Shown: positions 1-11,414, counted from the first letter of the stretch. The stretch is 64,000 bases of DNA from Argopecten irradians (GCF_041381155.1 NC_091143.1:41432996-41496995); one strand, 5' to 3'. Translations and numbers: made by a program. The notes: generated by a model not told the origin, from the letters alone.

Positions 1-399
1 AGAGGCATATCCTACACGACTGCATCCATGAATATCTAGCTGTCGCACCCATCGTTTTGCGCGGGAAAAGGCAGACGACCGTCTCTTTGCATCATTTGCT
101 AATTCTGTAAGATGCTTCCATTCCATGATTGGTCCTTCCTGGATTCGATCATACCCCCATCTCTCCCTCCTTTCATCGGATTCTGAAATCGAGGTAAAAT
201 ACCGTTCGCACCTGTGTTGCCAGGAATTAGAATCTTCATCCATTATAAATCAATTTTACCTTGTGTGCAGCCTTCTCTCTCAATGTGTTCAAGTCGTCTG
301 CTCGGTGTAGTACGGGGATCACTGATATAATCATAAAACTGCCGCGATATACGCCTTTATTATTCGGTTAAAAGTCACCGCGCGGAACACCAACTCTGT

Positions 400-610
400 C
401 GGTATCTGATTGGGTAGTTTTTACTTATCGGTCATAATAACACAATTGAAGTGTATATACTTGTTAATACCAAAGGTATGGTAGGCTATTTATCCCACCG
501 CCGCCACCATTTAATCACCTCGCGTAACCCTCGCCTGGTCAAGGTGGGGTTAATGAGGCGGGGCTCTATTGTTGACGAAAGGGGTTGACATAAGTGAGCT
601 ATAAAATACG
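400..610 (+). promoter_or_regulatory. candidate RNA polymerase II promoter (CCAAT, GC box, TATA)
   Basis: An ATTGG (inverted CCAAT) lies near 404-411, a GGCGGGG GC box near 556-562 and a TATAAAA box at about 600-606. They are spaced as in an animal promoter, and the first plausible ATG (665) is about 60 bases past the TATA box, which puts transcription start near 630. The boxes are seen directly; promoter activity is inferred. The upstream 1-400 holds nothing I recognise. Confidence 0.45.
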
Positions 611-664
611 CTGGCTACCACTGAAATTGGGTTCATTGGAAGTTGAATTTTTTAACATTGTATA

Positions 665-808
665 ATGGGTTCATCTTGTTTCGCACAAAAGTCGGGTTTA
701 TATGTTACGTGTAGCATGGCGACACATGCAAATCCAGATTTCTGGCGTTACGTTATGCCGTTATATAAATTCGAGTGTGGCGGTTCAAATAGCGGTGTTT
801 CGTCTAAG
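665..808 (+). CDS. candidate first coding exon of an unrecognised gene
   Basis: An ATG at 665 opens 48 codons that run without a stop to AAG|GTATGA, a good 5' splice site; the frame closes two codons later, so a real product would need splicing. A second in-frame ATG is at 716. The segment around residues 24-34 (PDFWRYVMPLY) followed by a Cys-Gly-Gly stretch faintly recalls the start of BED-type zinc-finger proteins, but the following CxxC was not found. The upstream promoter boxes support a transcription start here. I could not identify a second exon on the plus strand, so the gene may be broken, very short, or have distant exons. Confidence 0.35.
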
Positions 809-1036
809 GTATGATAAATGGTCTTTGTGTTATGAAACGATGGAAAGCTAGTAGAATGTGCCTATTTCATCAAAGAAAGTCGGTAGATGTAAAGAAAAAA
901 TACACAATACAGTATACGTTTCAAAGATTTTGGGCAATGCTCAAGATATCCGAAGAAAACGATATGGTCACTGTTGATATTCTAGATCTAGAAACATTTT
1001 TAAAACGTTATCACCTCAATATACTGACACTTTATT

Positions 1037-1212
1037 TTTGTTTTTATTTGTTTAATATCTAATTAACAGCCAGGGTCATATATTAAAAGGACTTGTTGGT
1101 GGAGAACGACGGAGTACCCGCAGAAAACCACCAACAGCGGTCTGTACCTGACAGCTGTCTTATATGGGGTTCAAAACTCGCAACCCAGAGGTGTTGCGAG
1201 ATCCTGTAATCA
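1037..1212 (-). mobile_element. SINE-like element (tRNA-related head, conserved molluscan body)
   Basis: Read on the minus strand it has a B-box-like GTTGCGAGTTTTGAACCCC, then a body with GGTGGTTTTCT.CGGGTACTCC, then GACCCTGGCTGTTAAT and a tail of AAACAAATAAAA type. The same body occurs at 23228-23332 and 45420-45597. A B box plus shared body and A-rich tail is the plan of a tRNA-derived SINE; the 5' end is degraded. Confidence 0.6.
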
Positions 1213-1309
1213 AATAAAGTAATAGATATAGAATCTTGAACTAGACAGAATTCACATTGAAATTCCCATCAAAGACTAATTAATACTATAAATCATTAGA
1301 ATTTAAAAC

Positions 1310-1342
1310 ATTTTATTTATTTATTTATTTATTTATTTATTT
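1310..1342. repeat. (ATTT)n microsatellite
   Basis: A run of about eight TTTA/ATTT units. The flanking stretch 1213-1730 has no coding signal, only a stray copy (1498-1533) of the CCCCT..ATCGAGGATG end found in the 33307-33624 element. Confidence 0.85.
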
Positions 1343-1731
1343 TTGGAAATTATAAAAATCTAGCAGCCCTTATCATGTAACCTACTCTTTTTTCTTTTTT
1401 CAAGTACAATGTATATGGATACAACATTAGATAGCCTTCAACTGAATCACCTTTTTTCTCAATGTCACTGACTGTAGCTGAACAAGTCCATATAACGATA
1501 GTGACAGTAACCCCTCCATTATCGAGGATGGAGCATGTTTTGTGGTCCTTTTGCTTTGTGTTTAACTTTCTTCAACAGCTTTAGTAATCCAAAAAGGTCT
1601 GAAGAAAAGTCAGAGTACCTTGAGGTAAACCATACAGTACAGTACGTATGAACTGCCAGCTGATCTTTTGAACTCATGTCCTTGATGTTAATTATTAAGT
1701 GTAGACATAAAACGCTAATTCAAGAATTACT

Positions 1732-2192
1732 GAGGTGGTCGCTACAGACAGTTTTGACTGTGTATCCAAGAGGAGTAGACATTTAACGCAAGTGGTCGCT
1801 GTACAGAGGTGGTCGCTACAGACAGGTATGGCTGTGTATCCAAGAGAGTGGACATTTAACGCAAGTGGTCGCTACAGACAGTTTTGACCGTGTATCCAAG
1901 AGGAGTGGACATTTAACGCAAGATGTCGCTGTACAGAGGTGGCCGCTTAAGACAGGGTTGACTGGATGTCTAGGAAATTGGACATTTAACGCAAGTGGTC
2001 GCTGTACGGGATGGTCGCTAAATACAGGGTTGACTGTGTATCCAAGAGAGTGGACATTTAACGCAAGTGGTCGCTGTACAGAAGTGGTCGCTGTACAGAG
2101 GTGGTCGTAAAGACAGAATTTACCCTGAATCCAAGAAAATGGACATTTAACGCGAGTGGTCGCTGTACAAAGATGATCGCTAAAACAGATTT
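1732..2192. repeat. degenerate minisatellite, about 60-75-bp unit, six to seven copies
   Basis: Units share GTGGTCGCTGTACAGA, GTATCCAAGAG and GACATTTAACGCAAG and vary in length. The array is open in several frames on both strands, so it yields 80-130-codon readings that are low-complexity by-products and not genes. Confidence 0.9.
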
Positions 2193-2990
2193 TACTTTTC
2201 TCCGTATACATTAAGTCACATTGCTTGATACCACCTACAATGTAACTGTATAGTGTCGATGTAGTTCACTGGAACTGGCATTATTCGTGCGATAGCTCAA
2301 ATTCCATATCTGATGAAATAAACAATAAATAATGGCGTAGGTCTTTCTTCTTTTCCCATTGGAATCGGCGTGATTCTATCTCATTGTGGCAGATTATATA
2401 TGTACAATGATGGTAAAAGGAACTTCGATTGGCACAATGTTGTTATTTTACGTTGTAGAGGAACCTGTAATATCAGGGACACATTATTTCATTGTGTAAG
2501 TTTTTTTTTTTTTTTAATGTCTTTAACATAATGCCAGTTAAAAAACTCTCCACAATAAACGAACTAATACAAAATGATTTATGCAGTTTGTATATATGAT
2601 TCAGAATAACGTCCTTTCGATTTACACAAAAAATATATACACAAATTTACATATATATATACAAAAAAACTAACAGTGGCGTTATAGAGAACTTGTTTTA
2701 CATTTGACCTGAATGATACAATTTGGATCGATTTAAATATATTAAATTAGCAATATGGATGATTTTTTTGTTATGAGAGAGAGAAAAACACTCAAAAAAC
2801 CTCTTCAATTGTCCAGATGAGTATAGCATAAAATCAAGTATACAGGCGAACTCTCTTGAAGCAATATGCCTTACATTTCAAAGAAGAAACTATTCAAAAC
2901 CGACACAAAACTGACCAACAACACACTGTAAAAATGTAATCAAATAAAATATGACGAAAAAAAGCTGAGATATCAGCTCTTATACGTATC
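2193..2990. other. spacer with no recognised feature
   Basis: AT-rich sequence with a poly-T tract near 2502-2516 and short AT-alternating stretches near 2640-2665. No exon-like segment with paired splice sites or conserved protein was seen. Confidence 0.5.
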
Positions 2991-3336
2991 TTAAAGTGAA
3001 TAGTCGGGCAAAGAAAACCAGTCTAAATGCGTACATTGGCCTTCCAAATGTTCTCACATATTAATACGACGGCCAAGTTCTGCTTACGTTTCCCAGTTCT
3101 GACCATTTAAGTAAAGGAAAGTTGAAAGCATTGAAAGCGAGGCTGCGTGTAAATGTAACCACGGACATAGTCAGCCGGGAGGACGTTTTAGGATTCCTGT
3201 ACTTTAAATTAATTTCTTCGTACGCAGACAGATTTTGGCGAGAGATTTTATTTTTCTATTTCATAAGAAATTATACTGGATACATTCACACCATTTTTAC
3301 CGACTTTAGCCATCCTTGCCCGACTGTTCACTTTAA
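2991..3336. mobile_element. MITE family A, copy 1 (TTAAAGTGAATAGTC ends)
   Basis: It starts TTAAAGTGAATAGTCGGGCAA and ends with the near-perfect inverse, TTGCCCGACTGTTCACTTTAA, 346 bp in all. A shorter relative with matching internal ATTGGCCTTCC and TACGACGG-like segments is at 7005-7151. Length, terminal inverted repeats and lack of a transposase gene identify a non-autonomous DNA element; TTAA is the likely target site. Confidence 0.8.
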
Positions 3337-5639
3337 GTGCTCCACAGCTATGTATAGGTAAAAAAATATACATACCCGGCCTATTATGCTTTCCAATTAT
3401 TCCCTTCTTATAAATGCATGTATATCTCATTTTTGTGTACAACAACACCGTTTTATCTGCGTAGAACTCTTTAAAGCTACAATACTGAAGTTACGTCACA
3501 CATTTACTTCGAAATAAGCAGAAAATCGTATTATGAAAGTTCGTCTTAAGAAAGTTTTACTGTAATTGCTTTAGGAATATATTTTATTTCACAACTACCT
3601 ACGAGTTATAGCTAGCAAGTGAACTACATGTAGCTTATTCGATCGACAGGCAATGATATGTACGTGCCTTAATACTTGATGCATGAAAACTAAGGTTTTA
3701 AACCCTCACATCTGTCTTCTAGCTTAATGTTCTAATTTATTGATAGATTAAAAAAACTAAAGAGTCAACTATAGTAAGTTCTATGTGGTGTTTTATATAG
3801 ACTTGGCGGCAGTTGTGTATCGATTTGTGTACTAAATCCGTTGTAGGCGGTAGCCCTATGTCTTTCGACATGTATTATTACTAGAAAACAATAGTTGTTG
3901 ATGTGTTTTCATCATGCACGGGCTTTCATGGTTTTAGTATGGTTAGCTTAACCGTTGTACTAGACATGCTCTGTGAACGAAATAGGAGCACGGATTAACT
4001 TAAAAAGAAGCTTAAAATTCTTCGACATTAGCAGAAGTTTATTTTAGCAGTACCATTTTACCTGTTCATTTTCCGAAAGCAATTATTTATACAAACGTGC
4101 AAAACCATTCGTTGTTTCAAGATGGAAAGTATTGTTTACATGAAATCAAAATCAAAGCTCTTTAATTGCTATGAAAAACTATTTACGAAAATGTATTAAG
4201 ATAATTATATCGTATATTGTATTAATTAATATTTTGTAGCAGAAACTACAGTTATAAGGTAAAGTGTTGTTAGTATCAGAAGTCTATTTAATTGATTCCT
4301 ATGGTTCGTTTATAATCCATAGATTCACGTGTTTTCTCGATATATCTGGTATAGCTTGGCTTTTAACTTTAAATTAAATCGATACAGTCTATACGAGATA
4401 GCACGCTGGTAGGGTATACATCACTCATAAGGGATTTGAAACCGACATTTTATTATCAGATTATCGGCGCATTACTCCGTATATTCCTACCACACGCGGA
4501 CGTACGTGTGTACAGACGTATATTCAAATGTACGTAAAATCACAGGCGCTTATATTTTATAGAGATGCCTTTAAAAATTGAACTGAACAGGATTGTTGGT
4601 AATCATATATGATCCTTTAGAATAACCAATACCCTTATTCGGCATCCTCGATACTCAATGGGTGTCGATATACCGAAAGTGATAGTAACCCATGGAATAG
4701 CGAAAGTGCCTGTCCTGTTAAACTTTTTAAACTGCAACTTGCGCCTGTGCGTACATATGGGTTCACGTGAAATGGTGACAGAGATTTTTGAAAATATCTT
4801 TTTTTTTTGTAAATAAAAAAATCGAAAATAAATAGATAAATGAGACGTCAAAAACATGGAATTTTTGTTAGATATAATGTAAAGTAACGGGAAATTTCCT
4901 TTAAAATCTTAGCATCTCAGTATCTTGGAGACTCGTACGAGTTATCTCCCTTAAGATCTGCTTCAGCACAATAAAAAACATAGAACGAAATTAAAGCACT
5001 CTGTTTTATTAATATACATATCAAAATATATATATAACAGTTGATATTTGCACTAACTAGGACTTTCTTTCCCATTTTGTTCCACAAAGGAACTTAATGG
5101 TGACACAAGATAAACGAAACGTTCACAACCTTGTAGGTTATCTTCACAAAACACTATATTTACTTTTTCTTGTGTTAAAATCGAAATCGATGTCACGTGA
5201 CCCGAAATGAAGCTCCATTAATTTAAACCGATATGGTATACATTTTACGATTTTATTAAATAACATTCGAAAGTGACACACAAACTTTTGCTAGTGTAAA
5301 ATATCTTTGCCAGAACTGCTACGTCTAGTTAACGGAAACAACGTTCAGTTATCAAACCTATGTACGAAAACATTTAAAGTTTCATTTTTTTCTGGATTTC
5401 AAATGATAAAGCAAGACGTTATAATCAGTCTTTTACAGTGATACCAAGTAAATGCTTCTTGGACAATTATAGTTGAAATCCATATTTGTTAAGAAAATAA
5501 CCGATTATAAAGAGCTAGTGCACATGCACTTAGCTTGATGATAACTAACAAACTAAGACTAGCACAGTGTATTTGTTACAAAGAAAATAGACATAAGGGA
5601 CTAATAACTTTCTTATAATGTATTTGTAAAGTACACCTA
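3337..5639. other. non-coding spacer
   Basis: AT-rich with no convincing exon. Around 4645-4700 a CATCCTCGATACTC segment and GTGATAGTAACCC lie close together in inverted arrangement, a shrunken copy of the family D element seen whole at 33307-33624. Confidence 0.5.
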
Positions 5640-5703
5640 TCACCTACACCGCTGACGAAAGGTATTTTTCTCTAACAAAATCGGTGATGGAGCATCTTTA
5701 ACT
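5640..5703. mobile_element. MITE family B, end-only remnant
   Basis: Only the two ends remain: ACACCGCTGACGAAAGGTATTT followed almost at once by GGTGATGGAGCATCTTTAA. The roughly 250 bp between them in full copies (9991-10344, 11596-11922, 26061-26442) is missing. Confidence 0.65.
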
Positions 5704-5741
5704 TTTTTTATAGAACTTTTCCAATTGATTCATTCGCTCGT

Positions 5742-5791
5742 TTGGGGGGCCCCCCCCCCCCTCCTTTTTTTTTTTTTTTTTTTTTTTTTTG
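5742..5791. repeat. G6-C12-T30 homopolymer tract
   Basis: Six G, about twelve C, then a long T run. Such tracts are unstable and error-prone in assembly, so length here should not be trusted. From 5792 to 7004 no gene was recognised. Confidence 0.9.
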
Positions 5792-7004
5792 AACAACACC
5801 CCAAGGGGTCATCCATTAACAAACTTATAGCATTGAAATCCAGGGTACAGCTTTATATACATATATAATTGAATGTAGATCGGACTTGCATGTTATGCCT
5901 GAAAATGTCATCTAGATACTAGGATAGGCCTCAAAACACGAATCTCAACAACATACACCTTGTGAAAAAACCATGAAGTAATTGATTAAATAACAACTGA
6001 TTCGAAAGCATTTATAATTACTCTACAATTTATATGTAGGCATATGCACCTCACACATCAATTGTATCACATAATGTCTCTATCTTCTTCAATGGTTTAC
6101 AATACTTCATTCATATTTAAATATTCACATAACCCAATTCAATCTTTAACCGGGTGTTTGACTAGCTCTAATCAATAATCAGATATAAATAAAATTAAAA
6201 TAAAATAAATAAAATGACTTTCATTTTCGTCAGAGTTACGTCCCCTTATCCGACAAATCGGTAAGCATAAACTACTTTTGACAAACGTTGTGTCTAAGTA
6301 ATGTCCAAATTTGTCAGAAAAAATATCCTTATCTCACAAAGAGATACGTGTATACTTTATCATTGTTTGTGTGTGAAATGATGGCGGTAAACAATCAGAA
6401 ATGTTTGAAACATGTCACACATCTAACATATAGAAATCATACCTAAATGCAACACAAACTGGTATTTAATTAACATTGAGTGTTAATCACAGAAGCTATC
6501 AAAATAGAAAATACTATTTCAGGTTAACTTTCTGTTAGATAATATCATAAGGTTAGCCACAGAAGCTAGCAAAGTAATATTTCGAGTCAACTTTATGTTA
6601 AATAATATCATAACTTCAGCTTAAAGTGTAATATGGCACATTGTGTAATATATCATACATAAAAAATATCAGCCATGTTTTAGTACATTATGAATAATTA
6701 TACACCAGCATATGCAGAAGCAGAAAACAAACGGACATGCGTAAATATTACATTTTTCTGTGGATATCAAATAACCAACTCTTGAACAGTCAACTTCATT
6801 CTCCTGTTCATTACAAAACAATGCTTCACCATTACTTTAATATCGCTACATGGAATACAGTGCCGGAAATGAAAACAAAATCACAGACCAACATTACAAT
6901 TAGTTACATAAACGTTGCTTCAACAATGAACACATTATCATTCCCATTTCCCTTGGAATAGTCCGCCTTGACAGGAGTCACCATCTTCATTTCTGTAACA
7001 TGTC

Positions 7005-7151
7005 TTAAGTGAATAGTCGCGGAAAGAAACCTAGTCCATATCCGTTCATTGGCCTTCCAAAAGTCTTTACATATCAAAACGACGGTCCAGTTCGGCTTAC
7101 GTTGTCCAGTTTTGACTACTGACTACAGTTTTGCCCGACTATTCACTTTAA
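7005..7151. mobile_element. MITE family A, copy 2, in the 3' UTR of the ITPRIP-like gene
   Basis: Ends TTAAGTGAATAGTCGCGGAA and TTTTGCCCGACTATTCACTTTAA with the same internal ATTGGCCTTCC as copy 1, but only about 147 bp. Its right end is 4 bases beyond the stop codon of the minus-strand gene at 9357-7156, so the transcript must run through it or end within it. Confidence 0.75.
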
Positions 7152-7155
7152 TTGA

Positions 7156-9357
7156 TTAATTGAACACAAAGAATTCATACTCCCACATATCATCCGAGTA
7201 CTCTCCCTTTACACACTCCTCCATCTTCATTTCCTTGAGTCTGTGGTTCATAAATTTGAATGTTTTCTCAGTACTATCTTGCCTGCTTTCTGCGAAGAGA
7301 TTCTCTTGGCGTCCTTTCGTGAGGAAAGGATATGTCTTTAAAGCAGGCATTTGTTTCAAAAGGTGTGGATTATGAAGAAAGAAATTTGGCAACCGTCCAT
7401 GTTCCATAGCAGATCGTAAAAAGTGGATTGAATCCGAAAATCTATCTGCGATTTTATCTAGAGTCCAGTCAAATGGCGAACTTTCCAGAAGAAGAAATGA
7501 CAAGACCGTCTCTAAAATATACGAATTAATCTCGCCTCGGTCTAAAAGAGATCGTCGAGTTACACTTGTAAAGAGCGTCTTCAATATGGCCAAGCAGACG
7601 ATATGGCAACTCGTTACTCCCGCCATTTTCATTTTCATGTCCACTCCATTGAAGAACGCTCTTTCAAGCTCACCTAGAGAAAGCCCCCATTGGAGGTCAT
7701 GTGGACATGCTTGGTTTACTGATTCGCCTCTAGCAGACGACTTCCTTTTCACATCCTGGATATGCCACGGTGGCACTGCGTAGACAGTCGACAATTGGTA
7801 CCAACCGCCGGCATGAAGCGGGATGGCTGGGATAATCTGTATCTTAATCTCCGGAAGGTTCAGACCTACAACATTCCTGGTATCTAGTGAGAGGGTTAGG
7901 GACGAAGTAGCAGACCTCTGAATACGAAATGGAAGACGGTCGATGAGAGATCGAGTTTCCGTGTAAATTTTCTGTATTCCTCGATCTAACATACTCTCTG
8001 CGAGACCAGCAACAGCTTCCGATGAAACGCACAGACAATTTGCATTATCGATTTTAAAGTTTTTCAGACAATCGTTTGATTGATCGCGAGTTTCTTCCGC
8101 CGTTAAAACCAGCTTGCCTGGTGGTATACCATTGTAACTTATTTGATCGAAAGCGTGGGATATCTTAAATCCACTTCCATGGAAAACCATCAACACGTCA
8201 AATTGGCCTGCGGTGGAAGATTTCAAACCTTTCATAATACTTCCAGTCATTTCCAGTCTGTTGAAATTAAAACCACTTGCGTCAATGTTCAACGTCTTCA
8301 TGGCTTTTTCCAGTAGAGCAAGGGTGTAGTTTGTTATTAGACACGCTCCATTCCATTGTTCAAAACGCACGATACATTGAGCATTGTAAAACTGGACTAA
8401 ATTCCGGACCTTGGCGTCTGGAATCTTATCTGTGTTCCGGTAAGCCTCGCTGTGGTAAGGAAATTTTCCAAGTGGAATGACCTTTTGCTGGAATTCCTGC
8501 CACGCTCTGCGTTCACTTGGTTCGTCCACGCGATCGTGTGGAGATAACAACGGCGAACTGCCTCTTCCCTGACGCGAGCGTGGTACTATTCTTCGCGTGG
8601 ATAGCCGAGGTGACGTCATGCTGTCAGCCAATGACGTACTCGGTCCATTGGAGGTTGGGGAGTTCAGAGATGCTCTATCAAGTAAATACTTATCTAGTTC
8701 CGAAAATACATAATCGACACTGTTTTTCAAGAACCAGCTTATATCAGAATCTGCAGTGTACAAATTATTCCCGTTTTTCCTGGGATGAATGAACGAAGGA
8801 AACACTAGAAGTATCCCTTTGTTTGGTCCCGTTCGGTACTCATCATACAATTCACATTTAGTCTTTGAATTAATAATTTCTTTGTGTGAATCGTCATTTG
8901 GAATAACGATTTTTTTGTCTACCTCTTCTAGTGGTTTCACTTCCTCACATGCCGCTTTCGATTTCTTTCTAGATCGATTCTTTCGCACTCGCCAGCAGAT
9001 GCAAAAAAGCAATGTGGTAAATACAATGCAGACAGCCGCGATGAGAACAGACAAAAGCAGTGGTACAGGTAATTTCTGTTCTGTGGCCGAATCAAGCTCC
9101 TTCACGCAGAATGTATCATCATCACTCACCAGTGGTCCGTCCATTGAATTCGTTTTGCCGGTGGAAAACATGTAGTGGACCGCCTCCGACAGATATTCGT
9201 TGCCGACCTCCCATATTGATGTTTTGGGGATCTGCTGTTCGTTGTCGCCATGACGACTCGGGACATGTTTGACAGTACAAAACCAGAGGTTGACCTTCAC
9301 AAAAACTTTGTAGAAGTTTGTGTTGTTAAAGACTCCGCTGGTAAGATATGTAATCAT
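7156..9357 (-). CDS. ITPRIP-like membrane protein with Mab-21/cGAS-type nucleotidyltransferase fold
   Basis: An uninterrupted 733-residue frame from ATG at 9357. Residues 1-96 form a probable extracellular N-terminus, 97-121 a single hydrophobic membrane span followed by a basic RVRKNRSRKK stop-transfer, 122-290 a charged, Ser-rich linker, and about 291-690 a Mab-21-type domain. The signature Gly-Ser is at 372-373, followed by QFDV at 385-388; the C-terminal half has the CHxxCLxxLK-like helix (584-594) and a GRLPNFF segment (654-660) typical of ITPRIP proteins. Aligned by eye with cGAS, acids E/D/D correspond to Q385, D387 and Q507, so catalysis is doubtful. Vertebrate ITPRIP binds the IP3 receptor; that role is not shown here. 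An in-frame TGA upstream supports this start. No signal peptide is visible, so an upstream exon adding one cannot be excluded. Confidence 0.8.
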   Translation of the reverse strand: MITYLTSGVFNNTNFYKVFVKVNLWFCTVKHVPSRHGDNEQQIPKTSIWEVGNEYLSEAVHYMFSTGKTNSMDGPLVSDDDTFCVKELDSATEQKLPVPLLLSVLIAAVCIVFTTLLFCICWRVRKNRSRKKSKAACEEVKPLEEVDKKIVIPNDDSHKEIINSKTKCELYDEYRTGPNKGILLVFPSFIHPRKNGNNLYTADSDISWFLKNSVDYVFSELDKYLLDRASLNSPTSNGPSTSLADSMTSPRLSTRRIVPRSRQGRGSSPLLSPHDRVDEPSERRAWQEFQQKVIPLGKFPYHSEAYRNTDKIPDAKVRNLVQFYNAQCIVRFEQWNGACLITNYTLALLEKAMKTLNIDASGFNFNRLEMTGSIMKGLKSSTAGQFDVLMVFHGSGFKISHAFDQISYNGIPPGKLVLTAEETRDQSNDCLKNFKIDNANCLCVSSEAVAGLAESMLDRGIQKIYTETRSLIDRLPFRIQRSATSSLTLSLDTRNVVGLNLPEIKIQIIPAIPLHAGGWYQLSTVYAVPPWHIQDVKRKSSARGESVNQACPHDLQWGLSLGELERAFFNGVDMKMKMAGVTSCHIVCLAILKTLFTSVTRRSLLDRGEINSYILETVLSFLLLESSPFDWTLDKIADRFSDSIHFLRSAMEHGRLPNFFLHNPHLLKQMPALKTYPFLTKGRQENLFAESRQDSTEKTFKFMNHRLKEMKMEECVKGEYSDDMWEYEFFVFN

Positions 9358-9392
9358 ATCCTGTCGTGGTACTCAAGTCCAGCCCTGCTCAC
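9358..9392 (-). other. 5' UTR part of the ITPRIP-like coding exon
   Basis: On the minus strand TTTGCTTTGTTTCCAG ends at 9393 and the exon probably starts at 9392. The same place reads CAG|GTGAGC, a perfect donor consensus, so it is ambiguous between acceptor and donor. An upstream non-coding exon is likely but was not located. Confidence 0.4.
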
Positions 9393-9645
9393 CTGGAAAC
9401 AAAGCAAATCAGTTTGGTAAGTCACTTTTCATATCCACTAAATACATTTTTGAAAGTTGATGACTATGTACTATTTCCTTTCCACCCACTGTAAATAAAC
9501 CTATTCGTGGTATAACATCACTACATTATTAACAACTCAGTTACGGCGTTGTGTTCGACTTCCCATAACATGGCCTTGCGTATCTATAAAGACCAGAGCG
9601 CGCTCTATTACTAAAAGTATTACAATTTATTAAAACAACTGCCTG

Positions 9646-9830
9646 ATATTCCGTCTTTGCATATTACAGAGTTAGCTCCCTTGCGGGTATGTATCGATTG
9701 TTACGTCATTATTTTGTTATCGCAATTCATGTCGTTTTCTCCGAAAAGTATGACGTTACGCTCGCAAAAACCACATGACATCACAATCAATACCTACTTG
9801 CAAGGGCAGATAACCCTATAACATACAAAT
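9646..9830. mobile_element. MITE family E, intact copy
   Basis: Left end has CTTTGCATATTACAGAGTTA and CCCTTGCGGGTATGTATCGATTG; right end has the inverse (CAATCAATACCTACTTGCAAGGG, then ATAACCCTATAACATACAA). The middle carries TGACGTTACGCTCGC. Related copies are at 42233-42356 and, split by insertions, at 47705-47777 with 49873-49992. Confidence 0.7.
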
Positions 9831-9990
9831 ACAAAATACCAAATCAGTGGTGAGACCATTTAGGTTTGGTTGATGGATTCCGATACAATTTCTGTCGTAT
9901 TGAGTGAATTGTACAAGAATCACATATTTAGTATTGGTGGAATTGTTAATAAATCATGTGATAGGTCGTGGCTACTAATACTTTTTTTTA

Positions 9991-10344
9991 TTAAAGATGC
10001 TACATCGCTGACGAATGGTATTTATTTTTCTATCAAAAACGGGATCACACACATTAGTGTATTTCTTCAGTTACAAAAGTTACTTACTTAACATCATTAC
10101 CATCATTGAAAGTTTGACCTTCTAATTTTATTTCAAGATAAAAATATTAAAATATTTAATTGCGTCCCGAGAAAAACCTTGATGGCATTAAGCCCTATAT
10201 GGAAGGAAGTACTGAGTGCGCATGCACCAAAGGCAAAATAAATTACAGTATTTATATGTATGTTAGTGTTCATTAAACACATATATACACGATTAAACAT
10301 CAGTCATTGTTCAAATATGCTCTGTCGGCGGTGGAGCATCTCTA
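9991..10344 (+). mobile_element. MITE family B, copy 1
   Basis: Begins TTAAAGATGC.ACATCGCTGACG and ends GTCGGCGGTGGAGCATCTCTA, imperfect terminal inverted repeats of about 22 bp. The interior (ATTACCATCATTGAAAGTTTG, CATGCACCAAAGGCAAAATAA) matches copies at 11596-11922 and, reversed, 26061-26442. No transposase is encoded. Confidence 0.8.
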
Positions 10345-10572
10345 GGATGGCCCTATGTATGCGATGTAGTGTTTGTTTTGGGAGACTGTAAGTGGCATAT
10401 TTGTGTTGTGCTTTTATGCATTAATTATATTGAACATTTATTTTGACTTGGGCAAATATAAACAACATTTGGTATCGGTGAACATGAAATTAATTAGAAA
10501 ATGATCTAATATTATTGGCTCAACAGGTTCACTATATGACATTTCTTGATGTTAGTATTTTTGCTGAATATT

Positions 10573-10976
10573 ATAGGCCCACTACTTTTCCGAAACACAA
10601 AATAAAGGTTTCTTAAAAAACAATGATATCAAAAGAAAAATTTTACATCGATGGTCCAAGATAAGATTACAACACAAAACAAAGTTTTCCTGCGTAATCT
10701 ATGCTAACAGTGAAGATTCATTACGCTATTTTGCCGTCTGGCGCAATGATAATCAACTAACGCGTGGTATTTAGGACGACAGCGGGAAACATCAGACGAC
10801 CCGCGTTATGAAAATAAACATTTAATTTATTTTAATTAAATTGTTTAGGAGGTGATTATAAGTGTAGTTTTGAACGTTAAGTTAATAACTTTTGCCACTC
10901 TACAAAATTATTAATCTCGTTTTACATTCCCATTTTTTAAAATCAAAAGCTGTTTCGGAAAGGTGGTGGGCCTTTC
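10573..10976 (+). mobile_element. MITE family C, copy 1
   Basis: Left TAGGCCCACTACTTTTCCGAAAC, right GTTTCGGAAAGGTGGTGGGCC, about 400 bp. Interior landmarks TTTTGCCGTCTGGCGCAATGA, GACCCGCGTTATGAAAATAAA and TTAATAACTTTTGCCACTCTA recur in three other copies (14832-15909, 27958-28360, 43523-43942). Confidence 0.8.
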
Positions 10977-11414
10977 ACACAGACTGTGTCACTCGATATA
11001 CAAGGGCTAGTGACTGCTAGACATGCCATGATAGGAGTCGTCTTCCAAATTAATAGATATGCAGGTATAGCAGACGACTCCTCACTCTATGCTTTTTCTA
11101 TATACTTTGCTCTTCCTACTCCATTTCCTATCTTTTCGCGTGCCCAGAAACGATAACGTGGCGGCACGTAAAACTCTTCAATTCAATTTTGCCTGTAACA
11201 GTCTGTCTCTATAGTTCAATACATAGGTCTCTCAGTCAGTTGTGTTTCTGTGAGACATACTACAATGTCCTTTTCTGACATAATGGATATAACATATGTG
11301 GCCTGTTGTGATATGATAAGGAGGGATAAAGGCTAAATACATGTACACTGGATATAATATTGTGTAATCTATAAAGCTATTTATTGATATTCTAATACTA
11401 ATAAGAAATACACT

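Noticed and set aside
1816-2211. 131-codon minus-strand reading with repeated CTATT..VKCP peptides
   Set aside because: It lies wholly in the 1732-2192 minisatellite; repetition and lack of indels within units explain the open frame.
7160-9272. Several plus-strand readings of 65-128 codons opposite the ITPRIP-like gene
   Set aside because: They are antisense shadows of a strongly conserved minus-strand frame.
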